A stretch of 64,000 nucleotides of DNA from Temnothorax longispinosus. Lineage: Eukaryota; Arthropoda; Insecta; Hymenoptera; Formicidae. The number at the start of each line of letters is the position of its first letter. Positions within the stretch are counted from its first letter, which is position 1. Location: positions 8,844,433-8,908,432 of the forward strand of contig NC_092358.1 in the NCBI RefSeq assembly GCF_030848805.1, given 5' to 3'. Under the pieces are notes generated by a model. The model ran no database searches, was not told where the DNA came from, and saw only the letters and a list, made by a program, of their open reading frames with translations. A program made the position numbers and the translations under genes. Shown piece by piece: positions 24,302 to 35,828 of this stretch.

Positions 24302-26935
24302 AACATTCAGTCAACTTTTAATTTTTTATATTGAGGATAGACAGAATCTTGTTTTGTCTTGAAAGAAATGTATTTATGGTTAAGTTTAATCTAATTTTTA
24401 AACATACAGATGACTCGATTATCATGTCTTACGTATCATTGCAGTTGTGTAACGTTTCGCCTTGCTCCCGTATTTTTTTAGAATAGCGATTTCATTATCA
24501 TCTCTTATCTCGTTACATACATCTTGAAGCCGATCCAGCGAACTCCTTATCTGTCAATAATATTATGGCTTTTTTTGTAAAGGAGGTTATTTTAGGCTTT
24601 TTTTCTACGCAAATAAAATAAGGTTTATTCAAAAGTTTATGTTAGAAGGTTAACGTAACCAGTAGCTTAAGTTTGCAGCTAATGCAAGAGAGGAACATTA
24701 AAATATAGCTTGAGTATAAGACGCTATAAGTATTTTCGTACCCATCACTCAAATCACTACTTTCTACGTTTGCAGTCATGTCATCCAAGAAGCTTGCTGG
24801 GAGTGAAATAGGCAAGGAATGTCTACCATATTCTGAACACCATATAATGCTGTTATAACGTGGACGCAACAATCCACTGTGCAAAGACCATTTTTACAAT
24901 GACAGTGGTATCTTATTATGGTATCTGAGGCTTCATTCGGTTCTTATCCGATTAAGATATATACTAAGTACTTTGTACTTTAATAAAAACGTGTCGAATT
25001 TGAACGGGATTATTATCTCCTGTCAGTAAGGTTATATTTTTAAATGCATGCGCGTGTTCAACATAAATGCACACTTATAGCATTTTCTACTGGAAAAACT
25101 AGTGCAACACTTGTACACACTGATTGTAAATGTAATTTTATTGCTCCAATGTGAAAATTAGTTCACATACTTTCAGTGTTCTATTGACAGAAATTTGTCA
25201 AGTTTAACACAGTAGAACATTAAACATTGAAAATATGTGTGCATCAGCGTGCACCAGTGTGCACGAGTGTAGGTGTAGCATTAGTTTTTCCAGTAGAAAA
25301 CGCTATTAGAGTTTGTACATGCCGCCTGCTGTACGTGTTCAGCACAATATACTATTTCGAGTTGAACCTGCACGGACAGATGGGTACATGTATCACACGC
25401 TCGTTTTATTTCCCTTCCATATATATGGCTCCAGAGGAAAACATCACCACAGAGGATATGTCACAAAAATCCGAAAAATATATATATATATATATTTTTT
25501 TTTCTCACGCACACACATGACGGCGAAATAACATAATACACCTAAGAAGTTAGCCAAGCCAAATCAAAACTTGTTACTACAGTCACCACATGGAGACGCC
25601 CTGATTACGGGCCTTGTTGGAATTGTTAAGTAGCAATACAAAAATATCACGCATAATTAGTGACAATTAAATAAAATAAATGAAATTCATAGGGCAACAT
25701 TTAAGAAGTATATGCGCTAACAAACATGCAAACAGCGTATGCTCATGCATGCACAAGCATGTGCCATTAGTACTCATCTACAATAGGTGTTTTAAGCCCT
25801 AAACCTTAAGACTTTGTTCAATTAAAGTTGAATTTGAGGAGAATAATTGACTGTGATTGGTCAATTTCTTAGGGCTTAGGGCTTAAAACACATATTGTAG
25901 ACGGGCACTTATGCAGTTGATAGAGGCCAATGAAGGCCTTACTATGATCTAAATCCAAGATAATATAAGAAAAAGTAGATTGAAAACGAGGCAGACCAAT
26001 TTTCCTAACAAATCTAATAAGGCCTCTCTTGCATATTCTGCAGATCTTTGGATCAGGACCTTATAACAAATAATTTTAACCATATTTATGTATAGAAAAG
26101 GGCTCAGAAATTGCCAAAAATGATCATGTTTTTTTTTAAATAATTAGTCAAACTTTTATATTCTTGATTAGAACAAAATTATATCTGTTATTTTTTTTTT
26201 AATTTCTTTACATTATAATTATAATAGAAGTAGATTCCAGGGTCAAATCATGAAGAACAGAAAGAAAATTGAGAATAGCGGGATTAGATCAGTCCTGATA
26301 GGTAAAGAATATAAAAATCTGAGTTTTACATTCAAAAATTCTGTTTATTACTATATGCATTATGACTGATAACGCTCTTACAGTATCGGCGTTAATCCAA
26401 AACGAATTGTATGTGATCACATATGTTGTACAGAAAAATGTAGTAGAGATAACCTTGAGAATAAGTTCTGGAGTACATCTTGACGTCAAGAATGTGGTAA
26501 ACTGCAAGAAATAAATTTTAATAATTAAATCAGTCACGTCAAAAAAGCAGCATTAGATTGTCTAATTAGCAAACTGTAATTTCTTTATTCTCCGTTACTC
26601 TGTATACTATGTACAATAAATTCGTAAAAAGAACAAGTAATTAATATTCTGATATAATTGCATCACAATATTTTTTTAGTAAAATAAAATATTATCCGAT
26701 ATAATTTGAGATAGATGTAATTAAAATAACGCTTTGTTATACAATATATGGTAGCTTATTTCATAATAATAATATTAAAATCTTAACGTACTTGGAATAT
26801 AATAAAAATTATCAGAATGCCAAGGAATAAAATTGACTGAAGTTCAACGACTCGCGATCGTTGGTAAGGCCACAAACCAACGGCAAGCAGCAGGATTCGA
26901 TTGACGTTAAAATGTCGAGTTTCGAGACAAATCAT
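22177..26935 (-). CDS. OR-B: nine-exon odorant receptor, intact (391 aa)
   Basis: Odorant receptor (7tm_6), the ligand-selective subunit that pairs with Orco in antennal sensory neurons. Exons 1 to 9: 26792-26935, 26382-26501, 24433-24550, 23940-24204, 23730-23840, 23570-23660, 23063-23199, 22766-22898, 22177-22233. All junctions are GT-AG and phases agree, giving an uninterrupted 391-residue protein of usual OR length. Motifs in order: MICLETRHFNVNRILLLAVG (N terminus into membrane segment 1), FTTFLTSRCTPEL (exon 2), TEYFIDQEKYSYLITL and QHICGMFSIA (exon 4), YNVQWYTAPLHIQKIILFLL (exon 8), SIYYFTILRST (C-terminal segment). The ATG is chosen because it gives the 144-nt first exon common to all paralogs. 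Closest to OR-C and OR-A. Intron 8 has a (GA)n tract and intron 3 an (AT)n tract. Confidence 0.93.
22413..22487. repeat. (GA)n microsatellite in OR-B intron 8
   Basis: About 75 bp of uninterrupted GA dinucleotides. The same place in OR-A (about 2020) has only GAGAGAGAGA, so the tract expanded in this copy. Confidence 0.95.
24247..24299. repeat. (AT)n microsatellite in OR-B intron 3
   Basis: Pure TA repeat just upstream of exon 4 in gene sense. OR-A and OR-C carry short CA/TA tracts at this position. Confidence 0.95.
25770..25908. mobile_element. 139-bp MITE with TTA duplication in OR-B intron 2
   Basis: Inverted ends sharing TCTACAATA and TGTTTTAAGCCCTAA, flanked by TTA (25767-25769 and 25909-25911). 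The OR-A site near 7205-7215 lacks it. A 3-bp TTA duplication fits PIF/Harbinger-type MITEs. Confidence 0.85.
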
Positions 26936-28724
26936 CTTTCCGTAAGCACAGAGATATATTTGACGGAAAAGCAGTGGACGGAAATCTATATATCTCTCCT
27001 CTTGTCTCTTGATTGATGGTATATTTGCCTAAGCAATGCTAAGTATTAGTATTTCAGCTTCAAATTAGTAAATTGTTAATGTTAGTATATCTTAGTAAAT
27101 CAGATAATGTCATAAAAAATAATTTTTTCTCCAGCGAGAATAATTTTACTCATATACACTCACCCGCAAAAAATTCGGGCTACTTCAAATCAGCGTTAAA
27201 AAGCACCTAATTCAAAGTTACAGATCTTTGTGAACAATGATCGCAGAGAGTGATGTTTTAAAGTTTTTTAAAGTGTTTTAAAGCTTGAGTCCTCAGCTTT
27301 CGAATGCTTCGAGACTTGTTTCTCTGCGAAAATTTTATTAAAAACGGCGCTAATTTAAATTGGACATTGCAAAATTGAAGAATACACTTCAACTTTTATA
27401 GCGTGCACGTGGAGAACGAAATTTATTCTTTATTGATTATATCGTAAAATTTAACATTTTCTTTTTAAACAGAATAATAAATTTCTTTCGCCAGTATATA
27501 GAATAACAATTAAAGTAATTTAAATCGACCGTGACTGGCAATATATAACGTCTTTTCGATATGAACATTGAAAAACTGTGAGCCAACTTGGTTTGTCGGA
27601 TTCACACAGCACTTTTTCGGATCAATCATCGAGACATTATTAATTTTGACCATGGTTTTGGTCAGTTGATGTAATTTCTAAATTAAATAGTTTTTAAATT
27701 TTATTGTGAAAAATATTACCCCAGCCAGGGTTTGAACCTGGAACCTGGATTTTCTTTTTAAAATGTTTTTTTAATCATTACGCTATAATTTTTTTCACTG
27801 AGTTATGACAATTTAAAGTGAATAGTGCATTTTCTGGTCCTTTCTCTGAAAATCTGTATTCTGTCGGCGATATTCGCATCTTTTGATTTTTTATGAAAAC
27901 TGTTTCGTTGACAAAATGGTGCAAATGACAAACTGCAATGTTCATACGGGAGTGACAAACAGCGAGGTACTTATCTCCGCTGTGACACACACACACACAC
28001 ACAAACATTGAAGCACGCGCCCGATATCTCACTATAGTAGGAAAATCATTTATACGTTCGTGTATATAGAAAACGTTCTTGGACATAAATCCCTTAGCAT
28101 GTCGGGCAGTGCAAATTTTTCCACTGCCCAAAGACGTGACTCAACTGGACGTGTTGCAGATATCGGCAGCTCTTATATTTATACCAAGATTTGAACGGAG
28201 GGCTCTTTTAGATTCTAAAAAAACCATTTTGCGAGTTTTCATTCATCTTTGAATATAAATACTAAGAAATGGCACATAAGCAACACATCCCTGGAGCCAT
28301 ATAGCCCCGATCTCCTTTACTTGAGTATATATATATTTCCGATACATATCAGAAATATATATACTACTAAATATCATTAAAAATTAAATAAAGTATCAAT
28401 TGATTGCGCTATAAGAAGGGAACTAATAAAGAAAAATTTTTTTGCATTTTATTTATAATAACGGAATTATTTAAAAATTTATTACATTTGCAAACAGAAA
28501 ACTTTTTTAATAACAATTAAATAAAATCTCAGTAACAAAGAATTTTTATTGTACTCAACTCTGTCAGATTACAATATAGAATCCCGATTTCTCACACATC
28601 ACGCTTCAGCACACATCACCCAAAATGCGAGATCAGAATGATCCCAACATTTCTATTTCTTTCACTTTTACCGTTCCGTCCCCATTCTCTCGCTTTCAAA
28701 TTAAAACTAATTTTATTTTATCGT
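26936..28724. repeat. OR-B to OR-C spacer
   Basis: No gene is seen. It is the same array spacer as 9159-10620, with a retroposon at 27470-27748. The AATAAA originally serving OR-C remains at 28712-28717 (minus), now beyond the solo LTR. Confidence 0.7.
27470..27748 (-). mobile_element. tRNA-related retroposon with 14-bp target duplication
   Basis: The insert is flanked by ATTTTCTTTTTAAA on both sides (2756-69 in local numbering, that is 27456-27469, and 27749-27762). The spacers of OR-A (9650) and OR-C (35322) have the site once. At its upper end the minus strand has GGTTCAAACCCTGG, a tRNA B-box-like sequence, followed by GGGTAATATTTTTCRCAATA, which also follows the tRNA-like piece at 42366-42439. 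This fits a SINE-like element truncated at its 5' end. Confidence 0.75.
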
Positions 28725-29001
28725 TGTTTGGGATTGCAAAGATAACTCGATACTTTTATAATATGTACGTCTTTACTCAGAGACAGTTTACACTCGATTC
28801 GACTCGTCGACATCGGCGTCGTCACTCTTAATAAAAAACAATCGCCCGCACTGGGTTCGAGCTTCACGTGAAAGCGCGTCGTCCAGCAGGAGCCCCTATT
28901 TTCGTGTCGCGGGTGTTACAAATCGAAATTATACATTATAGTGTGTTCTTATAAAACTAGTAAAAGAGATAAATGCTCGACGGAAACATACAACTCTAAC
29001 A
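28725..29001 (-). mobile_element. Solo LTR 20 bp after the OR-C stop
   Basis: 277 bp with TGTT...AACA ends and a 5-bp duplication ATCGT (28720-28724 and 29002-29006). OR-A, OR-B and OR-D have the uninterrupted site (ATCGTTATTAATTTATA in A). On the minus strand it begins TGTTAGAGTTG, which resembles Copia-type LTR starts; that is a weak assignment. It separates the OR-C stop from the AATAAA that the paralogs use. Confidence 0.85.
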
Positions 29002-29021
29002 ATCGTCATTAATTTATACTC

Positions 29022-31041
29022 TTAGTTCTTTCTCATAGAATAGAGAACAGTAAAATAAGATATCGAAGTACTCAACACCTGTAATAAAATATACTATATC
29101 TTTTGCTTTATTATTGTAATAAGTAATATTAAAAATATAATAAAACTTTCTTTAACCAAATATTTGGGGACAATAAGTTTTAGAGATAATCGATTTTTTC
29201 CGATAATCCAACTACAACGTTTTGAAGTAAAAGTTAATTATTAATTTCGTAATATTATTGACTATGAGAGATAAAACGAAAAATACAATAGTAATTTTGT
29301 AATTTTCTTTATCTTTTATTCTATTTTCTAGCTGTACTGAGCTATTAGTTAACATTTTGTAAATAATAATTATTATAGTGAAACTATACGTTTTTGTATG
29401 ATTTATGTGATGTAAAGCGTGATTCGACTGAAATAGCAACAGAATGTTTTAAAATGATTGTTAATGTTATTATCGATTAAACAATATTCTCAGAGATAAT
29501 AGAAGAACTTACTATAAACTACAACATATGATATACATGTTTCTTACCATAGCCGCATTTTCTAAAGACGCCACAAATATTCCCCCGTAATTTATATGAA
29601 AAGGTTTAATGCCTCTTTGCAGTAGAAACAATATTATTTTCTGTATGCGTAACGAAGCCGTGTACCACTGAACGTTGTATCTACAAAATAATAACACACA
29701 ATTGCTAGTTTTAATAATACAAAAATATTTGGTAATAATAAATATATTTGTTCCACGATTCGTATTAGTACTTTCACTCTAATATTTTTTATAATTTAGA
29801 TTTCTATTACAAAACGAGTACTCTTGTATGACAAAATGATGGAAATATTTCTTACACTGTAGCAAATACATATTCGTTATGATCCGTAATTTCTTGCGCA
29901 GAATAGTTGGATAAGAACAAGTACGCGTAGATGCTGTTTATTATTATAAAAGGTACAACAAGTTTTTCAATTTCATCACTATATGACGCAAGCTAAAAAA
30001 TGTGATACGTCCGTTAAGCATTTGCTATCGACTTCTTACGCACGATCAAATCACATTGTGTTCTATATATATTGCATGATAAAATTTCAATAGATTATGA
30101 TATGTCATTGGATCAGAATATTGAATTATTGAAAATAATTGAGAATTAAGAGTTTTAATATTAAGTTTTTATTTAGTTATTGCTAATTTATTTACTCAGC
30201 TTATACATATAATTAGCAATTACAGTATCATAAAAATTAGGTATAACCATTATTTTCATGAATTATTGTTATCAATAATTATATTATAGAGAGAAAAGGG
30301 GTTAGAGCTACTTCATTTTCTTAACTATATTTTATAAAATTCTAATATCATGAAATTACGATTAAATATAAAGAATTTTACCCAAAAAAGATTAAGGCTA
30401 ATACAAGTCACGCCGGTTACCATAATTAAGAAGAATGATCCCTCAAAATTTGATATTAAAAAGTCCGTGAACCTTCAAGTACAAGAAAATTCGTGTAATT
30501 ATATGAGTATTTAATGCTCCTTATTAAATATATACCAACTCCATAGCTTTGCGATGAATATCTACGGCATAAGTAATCTTCTTATAAACCATGTTCTCAC
30601 TTTTTAGGATATCTTTTTGTAAAATATTGATTGCCTGTTCGATTCGATAACTGTAAAAAAAAAAATTGTATTTCTCCAATTAATTTTATTTTGTTTTGAG
30701 ATAACAAACAAATATTATTTACAATTATATTCTAGAATTTATTTACTCACCTAGCGATACTAAACATTCCGCAGATATGTTGAATATATGCAAGGAGCAT
30801 AGTTCCTGTCGCTATTAGTGAGACAGCCCCTATGTACATAGCTGCTAGTACATGCAGCGTGATTAAGTAGGAATATTTTTCTTGATCAATAAAGTATTCT
30901 GTCATAAAATACTCTGAAGGATTTAGTCGAGACTCGTTTTTAGGCAGACCAATGTATTGAATGTACGTCCAAATATACATAGCAGTTAATGTACCTACGC
31001 AATATATACCTAGCACTGAGAGAAATTTTGTAAAATTAAAA

Positions 31042-31083
<42 letters not shown>

Positions 31084-34000
31084 ATATATATATATATATA
31101 TGTAGGTCCGGAAGTATGTTCCGGGACTTTTATTTTTGATATCGAAAATTTAACGATTTACAAAAAAGGTCTTATGTTTTTTTCATAAATATAACCATTT
31201 AAAATTTAAACGATATTAAGGTTTAAAGTTCAAAGTATAAACCTTAATATCGTCTAAATGGTTATATTTATGAAAAAAATATACGATATTAAGGTTTAAA
31301 GTTCAAAGTTATCGTCTAAATGGTTATATTTATAAAAAAAATATAAGAGACGTTTTTTGTAGATCGTTAAATTTTCTACAAAAATATGTATTGATTATTT
31401 CATAATTTTTGATAGTCGATATGATACAACATTCATAAGAAGCAAAAACAAGTTTTATAAAATTTTTCAAACTTTAACTTTGAATATCTTTTGAACGGTT
31501 AAATTTATGAAAAAATGATAAGAGATCTTTTTTGTAGAGCGGTAAATTTACTACAGAAAATCTATGTGGCGCAATGCTGTATTACAGTTTGTTAGATAGT
31601 TATAATTTTAACAGGTATCTTATTTTACCTTCCTGCAAGTATATATGCTATTCGTGAAATGAAAAAAAAAGTTGCTCCAAAATGACACCCTAACATATAT
31701 ACATATATACAGGGTGTCCGAAAAATCGCCTACTCCACTTCGGGAGGTGATTCAAGACCCAAAAACAAGCAAAAAAGTTCATACAAACATAGGTCCGGAA
31801 ATAAGCCGTTTCCAAGTTATAGCCACTTTTATGTTCAAAAATTTTTATTTTCAATTTTTTTTAATTACAATTACCAAATTTTCTCAAGTTTCTGTCTACA
31901 TTTCGAAAAGACTCTATTCCCGGTACATCTCGATTTGGAAAAGACTGGATGTATAATCTTCTTGCCTCGGGAGCATTACTTTGAGCAAGACCATACATAA
32001 GATGCATATCAGCTAATTCATTAAAACTTAAACGATCCATTGATAAATACGGAAAGATTAGATACAACCTAAAAGTAAGGTGTTGTTAAATAATAATTTG
32101 AAACTTATTGAAAAGCCGTGATTTACTTACTGATTTTGAATAGGCGTGAAAACAACTGATTTCAAGTAGCCGTGAAAACAACTGATTTTGAATAGCCGTG
32201 AAAACAATTGATTTCTTTTAAAAATAATGTAATCGTATTTACAAATATTGAAAAATTAAAAAAAAATAAAAAAATGAAAATTAAAAAAATTAAAAATATT
32301 TAAAAATAAAAATTTTTAATTTAAGAAATAATTAAGAAAGAGGGATGCCAAGCGGATTCTAAATTACGATTTTTGAACATAAAAGTGGCTATAACTCGGA
32401 AACGGCTCATTTCCGGACCTATGTTTGTATAAACTTTTTTGCTTGTTTTTGGGTCCCGAATCAGGTCCCGAAGTGGAGTAGGCGATTTTTCGGACACCCT
32501 GTATATATAAATCAAACATTCAGTCGCATTTTAATTTTTTATATTGAGGATAGGCAGAATCTTGTTTTGTCTTGAAAAAAATGTGTTCATGATTATATGT
32601 TTAATCTAATTTTTAAACATACAGAAGACTCGACTATCATTTCTTACGTATAATTGCAGTTGTGTAACGTTTCGCCTTGCTCCCGTATTTTTTTAGAATA
32701 GCAAATTCATTCTCATCTCTTAGCTCGTTACATACATCTTGGAGCCGATCCAGCAAACTCTTTATCTGTCAATAATATTGTTATTTTTTTTTTTTGTAAA
32801 GGAGGGTGACTATTCTGGGCCCTTTTCTACGCAAATAAAATGAGGTTTATTCAAAAGCTTATGTTAGAAAATTAACGTAACCAGGGGCTTAAGTTTGCAA
32901 CTAATGCAGGAGAGGAACATTAGAATGTACGAAGCTTGAGTATCGAACGCTATAAGTGTTTTCGTACCCATCACTCAAATCACTATTGTCTACGTTTGCA
33001 GTCATGTCATCCAAGAAGCTTGCTGGGAGTAAAATAGGCGCAAGAAATGTCTACCATATTCTGAACACCATGATACTGTTATAACGTGGACGCAATAATC
33101 TACTGTGCGAAGACCATTCTTACAATGACAGTAGTATCCTATTATGGCATCTGAGGCTTTATTTGGTTTTTATCCGATTAAGATATAAACCAAGTACTTT
33201 GTACTTTAATTACGTGTCGAATTTGAACGGGATCATTATCTCCTGTCAGTAGGTTATTTTTTAAATGCGCGTGCGCGTTTAACATAAATGCACACTTATA
33301 AAGTTTTCTACTGCGAAAACTAGTGCAGCACTGGTGCACACTGAGTGTAATTTTATTGCTCTAATGTGAAAATCAGTTTACATATATATTTTCAATGTGT
33401 AATGTTCTATTGACAAAAATTTGTCAAGTTAAACGCGGTAGAACATTAAACACTGAAAATATGTGTGCCTCAGCGTGCACGAGTGTTACACTAGTTTTTC
33501 CAGTAGAAAACGCTATTAGTTTGTACGTGCAGTCTGCTTGTACGTATTCATCACAATACACTGTTTTGAGTGAACCTGCACGGACAGCTGAGTACATGTA
33601 TCACAATCTCGTTTTATTTTTCCTTCACGTATGGCTCCGGAGGAGGACATCACTACAAGGGATGTGTCACAAAAATCCGAAATATCTCTCTGTCTTTCTT
33701 TGACATGACGGCGAAGTAACATAAAGCATCCAAAAACTTAGCCGAATCAAGATTTACTGGGATCTAAATCTATAAAATAATATAAAAATAATATAAAAAG
33801 AATATCGTAAATCAAATTGAAAACTAGGCAAAGATCATGTTTCTTAACAAATCTAATAGGGCCTCTCTTGCACATTCTGCAAAAAAACTCGCATAGCATT
33901 GAATCAGGACTTTATGAAAAATAATATTTGAACCGTATAGAGAAGGGCTCAGAAATCACCAAAAATGCTCATGCTTCTTTTGAAATGTTTATAGTCAAAC

Positions 34001-34800
34001 TTCTGCATTCTTAATTAGGACGGAATTATTTATGTTATTTTTTTAAATACTTTTAACATTATAATTATAATAGAACTAGAATTCTTCAAATCATGAAGAA
34101 CTGAAAGGAAATTAAGAATAACTGGATAGTCCTAATAGATAAAAAATATAAAAATCCGACAGCTTTACATTCAAAAATTCTGTTTATCACTAATGCATAT
34201 ATGATTGATAACGCTCTTACAGTATCAGCGTTAATCCAAAACGAATTGTATTTGATCACAAAGAATGTAAAGAAGAATGTAGTAGAAATAATCTTGATAA
34301 TATGTTCTGGAGAACATTTTGACGTCAAGAATGTGGTAAACTGCAAAAAATAATTTTTAATAATTAAATTAGCCACGTCAAAAGAGCAACAGTAGATTGT
34401 CTGATTAGCTAACTGTAATTTCTTTATTCTCCGTTACTCTGTATATACTATGTACAATAAATTAGTAAAGAAAGCAAGTAATTAATATTTGGATATAATC
34501 ACAATACGGACAGTATCACAATAACATTATTTTAATGACATAAAATATTTTCCAATATAATTTAAAATTAATTTGATAGATGCAATTAAAATAACGCTTT
34601 GTTATGCAATAATTGATAGTTTATTTTATAATAATAAAATTAAAATCTTAACATACTTGGAATATAATGAAAGTTGTCAGAATGCCAAAAAATAAAATTA
34701 ACTGAAGTTCAACAATTCGCGATCGTTGATAAGGCCACAAACCAACGGCAAGCAGCAGGATTCGATTGACGTTAAAATGTCGAGTTTCGAGACAAATCAT
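29022..34800 (-). CDS. OR-C: nine-exon odorant receptor, intact (391 aa)
   Basis: Odorant receptor (7tm_6), predicted seven-pass membrane subunit acting with Orco. Exons 1 to 9: 34657-34800, 34221-34340, 32648-32765, 30751-31015, 30540-30650, 30382-30472, 29856-29992, 29548-29680, 29022-29078. The frame is open throughout, and exon lengths equal those of OR-B. Motifs: NRILLLAVGLWPYQRS (exon 1), FTTFLTSKCSPEH (exon 2), DRLQDVCNELRDEN (exon 3), TEYFIDQEKYSYL and QHICGMFSIA (exon 4), YRIEQAINILQKD (exon 5), YNVQWYTASLRIQKIILFLL (exon 8), SISYFTVLYSM (exon 9). Intron 3 holds a transposon with a DUF4817-like fragment. A solo LTR sits between stop and ancestral poly(A) signal, so its 3' UTR is probably altered. 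Start chosen by paralog alignment. Confidence 0.93.
31037..31100. repeat. (CA)n/(TA)n tract in OR-C intron 3
   Basis: A CA repeat followed by a TA repeat immediately upstream of exon 4 in gene sense, at the same place as shorter tracts in OR-A and OR-B. Confidence 0.9.
31190..31345. repeat. Local direct and inverted repeats in OR-C intron 3
   Basis: The phrase CGATATTAAGGTTTAAAGTT appears twice directly, and TATAAACCTTAATATCG occurs inverted between them; TAAATGGTTATATTTAT repeats as well. This stretch and the transposon next to it are absent from the OR-A and OR-B introns. Confidence 0.7.
31710..32501. mobile_element. TA-target transposon with about 135-bp inverted ends
   Basis: Ends CAGGGTGTCCGAAAAATCG and its complement, with arms of about 135 bp (31710-31850 and 32368-32501) and TATATA on both sides. 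It is absent from the same intron in OR-A and OR-B. The middle is AT-rich with three repeats of AATAGCCGTGAAAACAA-type sequence and one coding remnant (31861-32040). TA target and terminal CAGGGTGTCC fit an IS630/Tc1-mariner-type element deleted internally. Confidence 0.8.
31861..32040 (-). pseudogene. DUF4817-like transposase N-terminal fragment
   Basis: A 59-codon open frame starts MDRLSFNELADMHLMYGLAQ and continues with an ARRLYIQSFPNRDVP segment. This is the pattern of the DUF4817 helix-turn-helix at the N terminus of many insect transposase-like proteins. It ends before any DDE catalytic region, so it is a remnant of the element around it. The family call is from memory of the motif. Confidence 0.65.
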
Positions 34801-35828
34801 CTCTTCGTAAGCACAAAGATATATTTGACGGAAAAACAGTGGGCGGAAATCTATATATATCTCCTCTTTTCTCTTGATTGATGGTATATTTGCCTAAGCA
34901 ATGCTAAATATTAGTATTTCAGCTTTAAATTAGTAAATTTTGTTAATGTTAGTATACTTAGTAAATCATATAGTTACCGGAAAAAAATTTTTTTCCAGTG
35001 AAAATATTTTCACTCATATACACTCTCCCGCAAAAAATTCGGGCTACATCAGCGTTAAAAAGCACCTAATTCAAAGTTACATATCTTTGTGAAAAATCAT
35101 CGTAGAGTAATGTTTTAAATAAGGTTTTTATAGCATTTTAAAGCTTGAGTCCTCAGCTTTCGAATGCTTCAAGACTTTTTTCTCTGCGAAGATTTTACTA
35201 CAAACGGCGCTAATTTAAATTAGACATTGCAAAATTGAAGAATAAACTTCAACTTTTATAGCGTGCACATGAAGTACGAAATTTATTCTCCAAATTTTAT
35301 TGATTATATCGTGAAATTTAACATTTTCTTTTTAAAATGTTTTTTTAATCATTACGCTATAATTTTTTTCACTGAGTTATGACAATTTGAAGTGAATAGT
35401 GCATTTTCTGGTTTTTTTCTCTGAAAACCTGTATTCTGTCGCCGATATTCGTATCTTTTGATTTTTTATGAAAACTGCTCCGTTGGCAAAATGGTGCAAA
35501 TGACAAACTGCAATGTTCATACGGAAGTGACAAGCAGCGAGGTACTTATCTCCGCTGTGCATGGCACAAAAGTTGAAGCACGCGCTCGATAATCTTACTA
35601 TAGTAGGAAAATCATTTATACGTTCATCTGTAGAAAACGTTCTTGGACATACATCCCTTAGCATGTTGGGCAGTGCAAATTTGTTTGCAGCTGTTATATT
35701 TACCGAGATTTGAACGGAGGGCTCTTTTAGATTGTAAATAAACCATTTCGCGATTTTTCATCCACTGTTCCTTTGAATATAAATACTAAGAAACAGCACA
35801 TAAGCAATAACATATCCCTGGAGCCATA
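34801..35828. repeat. 5' spacer of OR-C
   Basis: No gene is seen. Same spacer as 9159-10200, including CACTC-CCCGCAAAAAATTC near 35023. It resumes at 37311 after the insert at 35829-37310. Confidence 0.7.
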
